A stretch of 32,670 bases of DNA from Pseudobutyrivibrio sp. OR37. Its GTDB lineage: Bacteria; Bacillota; Clostridia; Lachnospirales; Lachnospiraceae. The translations under genes were made by a program, and so were the position numbers. Every line of letters begins with the position of its first letter. Position 1 is the first letter of the stretch. Location: contig NZ_FOQF01000002.1 of the NCBI RefSeq assembly GCF_900113655.1, positions 1 through 32,670 of the forward strand. Direction: 5' to 3'. Shown one piece after another: positions 30,409 through 32,670 of this stretch. The notes beneath the pieces were generated by a model, which did no database searches, was not told the DNA's origin, and saw only the letters and a list, made by a program, of their open reading frames with translations.

Positions 30409-31812
30409 CTACCATAGCTGCTTTAATCCGTTAAAAAATTTTATAAAATCATCCATAGGAACTTCACCAGGTTTATATTTTGAAAAAAAGCTCTCCCATA
30501 ATTGATTATAGCTATATGAAGATGAACGGTGTGTAGACTGCTTTAGCCAAATACCAAAGTCAGGATTATTTATATCTATTTCTAACCCATCAAAATACTT
30601 TTGAAATTTACGTGGAAAAATATGATGTGCGTCAAATCCTGGTCCTGGGTCAAATCCACCCTCTTTTATCATATTTTCACCAAGCTTACATCTATTGTGT
30701 ACAAAAACCTTATTCTCACCAATAAAGTAAGTATGATAATCCTCAACAGCAAAATTATATACTGTTACAGGTTCTTCAAGGTGAACTATTTCTTTGTACT
30801 CGAGGTGTAAGTGCTTACCTTCTGAATCTAGTAGATTATCTGAATATCTCAGCTCAGCTGCTTTTACAAATCCTCTACCTTCCACATAAAAAGGATGTCC
30901 TTCTGTTGTAGTAAATTCTTCTCCATCTATGGTTAAATACACTACATCATAAGTATCATGCTCATAGGTCTCTAGTACAGGCTTATAGTCTATCTCGCCA
31001 GTCTCAGGATTCTCAGCAAGTACATAATCTCCTACTTCAATATCTTCAATAGGAACTTCACCATCTATAGTACATACCAGTGTTCCAGCCACAAAGCAAT
31101 ACGGTGACGTCATTCCTCCTGTAACTGCTCCTGTAACTGAGCCCCACATAAATCCATCTGCAGCTCCGTCTATTGCCGCTTGTTTAGTGGCTTGCATATC
31201 CCTTGTTTTGAGATACTCAATTCCACCACTTATTACAGCTCCCGAAGCAGCACCACTTACAGCTCCTGTGCAAGAACCAATCAATGCGCCCATTACTACG
31301 CAAGATGCTCCACCAGTTACGACTGCTGAAACAGCAAGAACTGTGATAACGCCAAGCCCTATTGCTACTTTTTGTGTATTCGATAGCTCTGGGAAATTTC
31401 CACTTTCATCCTGGCAATTAACAGGATTATTATTACCGTATTCAAATAGATTATACCCGTTTACATCCTCAGATACACCTGCAATTACACTATCAGCACT
31501 AATAAATCTGTGCACCTTAGGGTCATAGTATCTTGCATTAAGATAATAGAACTTTGTCTCATTATCGTAATAATATCCTCTATATCTAATTGGATTTCTC
31601 TCTAGGATATTGTTTTCATCTTCACCCTTGTAGAAACGGCTAGCTTCTATAGCTATAACATTTCCCCAGACATCATATTCATAGGTTCCTACAGGAACTG
31701 AATCTGAACTTCTACAAATTCCAACGACATCACCTTGGGCATTTTTTGTATAAAAATATCTACACTCAGCAGAAAGATTTCCACCATCTTTCTTCTGATA
31801 GCCTATTCTAAA
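30409..31812 (-). CDS. Displaced Rhs tail: core, linker, PretoxinHINT and HNH-type nuclease toxin
   Basis: The frame opens after a TAA inside a terminator hairpin and has no proper start (first GTG at 31515). Order: YD repeats (TYEYDVWGNVIAIEASRFYK), Rhs core (RYRGYYYDNETKFYYLNARY, then YDPKVHRFISADS), and a Gly/Ala-rich hydrophobic linker. Next comes a full HINT domain (YCFVAGTLVCT, EDIEVGDYVLAE, TTEGHPF, VFVHNRC) and a 95-residue toxin with GFDAHHIFPRKFQKYFDGLE and INNPDFGIWL. DAHHIFP with INxPxxGxWL is typical of HNH/endonuclease VII-fold (DUF2380-like) DNase toxins. The whole module looks intact apart from its missing front, so it can become active by recombination with a full rhs gene. 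Confidence 0.85.
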   Translation of the reverse strand, partial: FRIGYQKKDGGNLSAECRYFYTKNAQGDVVGICRSSDSVPVGTYEYDVWGNVIAIEASRFYKGEDENNILERNPIRYRGYYYDNETKFYYLNARYYDPKVHRFISADSVIAGVSEDVNGYNLFEYGNNNPVNCQDESGNFPELSNTQKVAIGLGVITVLAVSAVVTGGASCVVMGALIGSCTGAVSGAASGAVISGGIEYLKTRDMQATKQAAIDGAADGFMWGSVTGAVTGGMTSPYCFVAGTLVCTIDGEVPIEDIEVGDYVLAENPETGEIDYKPVLETYEHDTYDVVYLTIDGEEFTTTEGHPFYVEGRGFVKAAELRYSDNLLDSEGKHLHLEYKEIVHLEEPVTVYNFAVEDYHTYFIGENKVFVHNRCKLGENMIKEGGFDPGPGFDAHHIFPRKFQKYFDGLEIDINNPDFGIWLKQSTHRSSSYSYNQLWESFFSKYKPGEVPMDDFIKFFNGLKQLW

Positions 31813-31857
31813 AACACACCAACAGCATATGTTTTACCGACATATCGTTGGTGTGTA
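31812..31857 (-). terminator. Strong terminator upstream of the displaced Rhs tail
   Basis: On the minus strand ACACACCAACGATATG pairs with CATATGCTGTTGGTGTGT and is followed by TTTTTAG. It ends the transcript of the 31949-32308 immunity gene, so the Rhs tail below is not read through from above. A stop codon in the stem also closes the Rhs frame. Confidence 0.85.
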
Positions 31858-31948
31858 ATTCATATAATTGTTTAAATCCTACATTAATCTAAAAATATCA
31901 TGGGGCTAATATACATTATTCTTCAGTTGTAAAACAATTCGATTATAT

Positions 31949-32308
31949 TTACCATAAATCAAACCGATCTATACATACGTGAATATAATCTCCCCTCGAA
32001 ATATCTTTAGGTACTAGTTCACTATCAATAGAAATAATAATTTCACCAAGGAATAATTTATTATTCTCATACCTACCAATTATTTCATATCGGAAGCCTG
32101 ATTGTGAAATAATCGTTTCGGTATTAACCTCAGATATAAAAATATCATGAACCCCTAATACTTTAATATCATCATCAATTATATCTCCAACTTTGTATGA
32201 ACAATCATCTGAAAAACAAACAATGTCAAATAACCCATCACTTATAACAACACTTGCTTCATAATTATCTATATCTATCCAGTCTATCGCTTTTACATAC
32301 ATAGACAT
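31949..32308 (-). CDS. Putative immunity protein of the rightmost toxin
   Basis: The 119-residue acidic, all-beta looking protein reads DWIDIDNYEASVVISDGLFD, YKVGDIIDDDIKVLGVHDIF, RGDYIHVCIDRFDLW. Its ATG has AAGGAGGTATGTCT and lies 9 bp after the stop of the toxin at 32318, the standard arrangement. A strong terminator follows. It is the immunity gene of the only visible pair that may belong to the functional rhs gene extending beyond 32670. Confidence 0.65.
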   Translation of the reverse strand: MSMYVKAIDWIDIDNYEASVVISDGLFDIVCFSDDCSYKVGDIIDDDIKVLGVHDIFISEVNTETIISQSGFRYEIIGRYENNKLFLGEIIISIDSELVPKDISRGDYIHVCIDRFDLW

Positions 32309-32317
32309 ACCTCCTTG

Positions 32318-32670
32318 TTAAAAAATCCCTAGGCTAGGTGCCCTTTTGGCTAATTCCTCGACCGTCTTTATATGGAATGTCGTTATATTTCCTGTAACTC
32401 TATCTAAGCCGACAAATCCAAATTTATCACCACTCATGAATGAAACATATCCGTTAAGTTCTTTAGCATACTTACCATTTTTTAACACATAATTAGCATC
32501 ATCTATATAATTAGCTAATGAATAAAACTTTTTATCTAATAATTTCGCAATTTGACCACCATGCTTAACAAAGTGATTTATCTCATTTTCTTTGGAATTA
32601 AATGCCTTTTCAACACCACAATTATTGTGAACCAGTACATCATTCTCACCAACAAAGTAAGTATGATAAT
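32318..32670 (-). CDS. C-terminus of an Rhs/PretoxinHINT toxin, continues beyond the window
   Basis: The frame enters from 32670 in the last HINT strand (YHTYFVGENDVLVHNNC) and continues for about 95 toxin residues: NSKENEINHFVKHGGQIAKL, NYIDDANYVLKNGKYAKELN, GYVSFMSGDKFGFVGLDRVT, GNITTFHIKTVEELAKRAPS. Conserved His, a YxF..GDKFxFVGLD core and the TFH strand resemble small BECR-fold RNase toxins of polymorphic systems; the assignment is tentative. The HN-C motif is where HINT releases the toxin. This may be the currently expressed tail of the full rhs gene. Confidence 0.7.
   Translation of the reverse strand, partial: YHTYFVGENDVLVHNNCGVEKAFNSKENEINHFVKHGGQIAKLLDKKFYSLANYIDDANYVLKNGKYAKELNGYVSFMSGDKFGFVGLDRVTGNITTFHIKTVEELAKRAPSLGIF

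Noticed and set aside
32318-32670. Naming the rightmost toxin as a specific nuclease family
   Set aside because: Motifs suggest a BECR-like fold, but catalytic residues cannot be fixed without alignment, so only a tentative fold is given.

Overview
The window looks like the genome of a low-GC Firmicute, most probably a gut or rumen Lachnospiraceae relative (Butyrivibrio/Pseudobutyrivibrio-like). That assignment is an inference from base composition, strong AGGAGG ribosome sites, the clostridial style of the mobile element and the GH27/MBOAT/Rhs content; no marker gene fixes the genus.

Left third (about 357-12050): an integrative mobilizable element sits in the 3' end of a tRNA-Leu(AAG) gene. 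Its ends are a perfect 20-bp direct repeat (357-376 and 12031-12050). Next to the intact tRNA lies a tyrosine integrase. Behind it come an XRE regulator, a truncated type IIG restriction gene, a horizontally acquired redox/NO-stress cassette, an IS3-family insertion, a MobV-type relaxase and a winged-helix replication-type protein. The cassette comprises a Crp/Fnr regulator, a ferredoxin, DUF2249, DUF1858 and bicupin genes, and a beheaded fprA. Two identical 18-bp palindromes place the regulator in control of two promoters. GGGTACCTC repeats flank both att cores, three evenly spaced repeats precede int, and a hairpin-rich 380-bp stretch precedes the relaxase. Left of the element is the start of an outward-running transposase whose ribosome site is locked in a hairpin.

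Middle (12 to 19.7 kb): chromosomal genes, all on the minus strand. They are two tandem tRNA-Leu(AAG) with a consensus promoter, an SGNH hydrolase plus MBOAT O-acyltransferase pair (cell-surface glycan acylation), a membrane-anchored type-B carboxylesterase, tRNA-Leu(CAG), and a cbiL - GH27 - dtd operon. At 19776-20016 there is an array of five 52-bp units. Each unit is a 9-nt arm, a 15-nt loop, the inverted 9-nt arm and a 19-nt spacer. Periodicity is exact and the arms covary, while loops and spacers are mostly free to vary. I consider this the most interesting unexplained structure.

Right third (20.1-32.67 kb): the tail of a polymorphic-toxin (Rhs with PretoxinHINT) locus on the minus strand. 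The main rhs gene must lie beyond position 32670. What is visible is a long series of displaced C-terminal modules. Each is a scrap of Rhs core, linker or HINT domain, a toxin tail that is intact or decayed, and then an immunity-like gene. Toward lower coordinates the toxins are eroded by frameshifts, a nonsense codon, deletions and chimeric junctions, while most immunity-like frames stay open. The result is an immunity-gene reservoir. Terminator hairpins, an IS-end relic and a 196-bp duplicated immunity-gene segment mark the recombination history.
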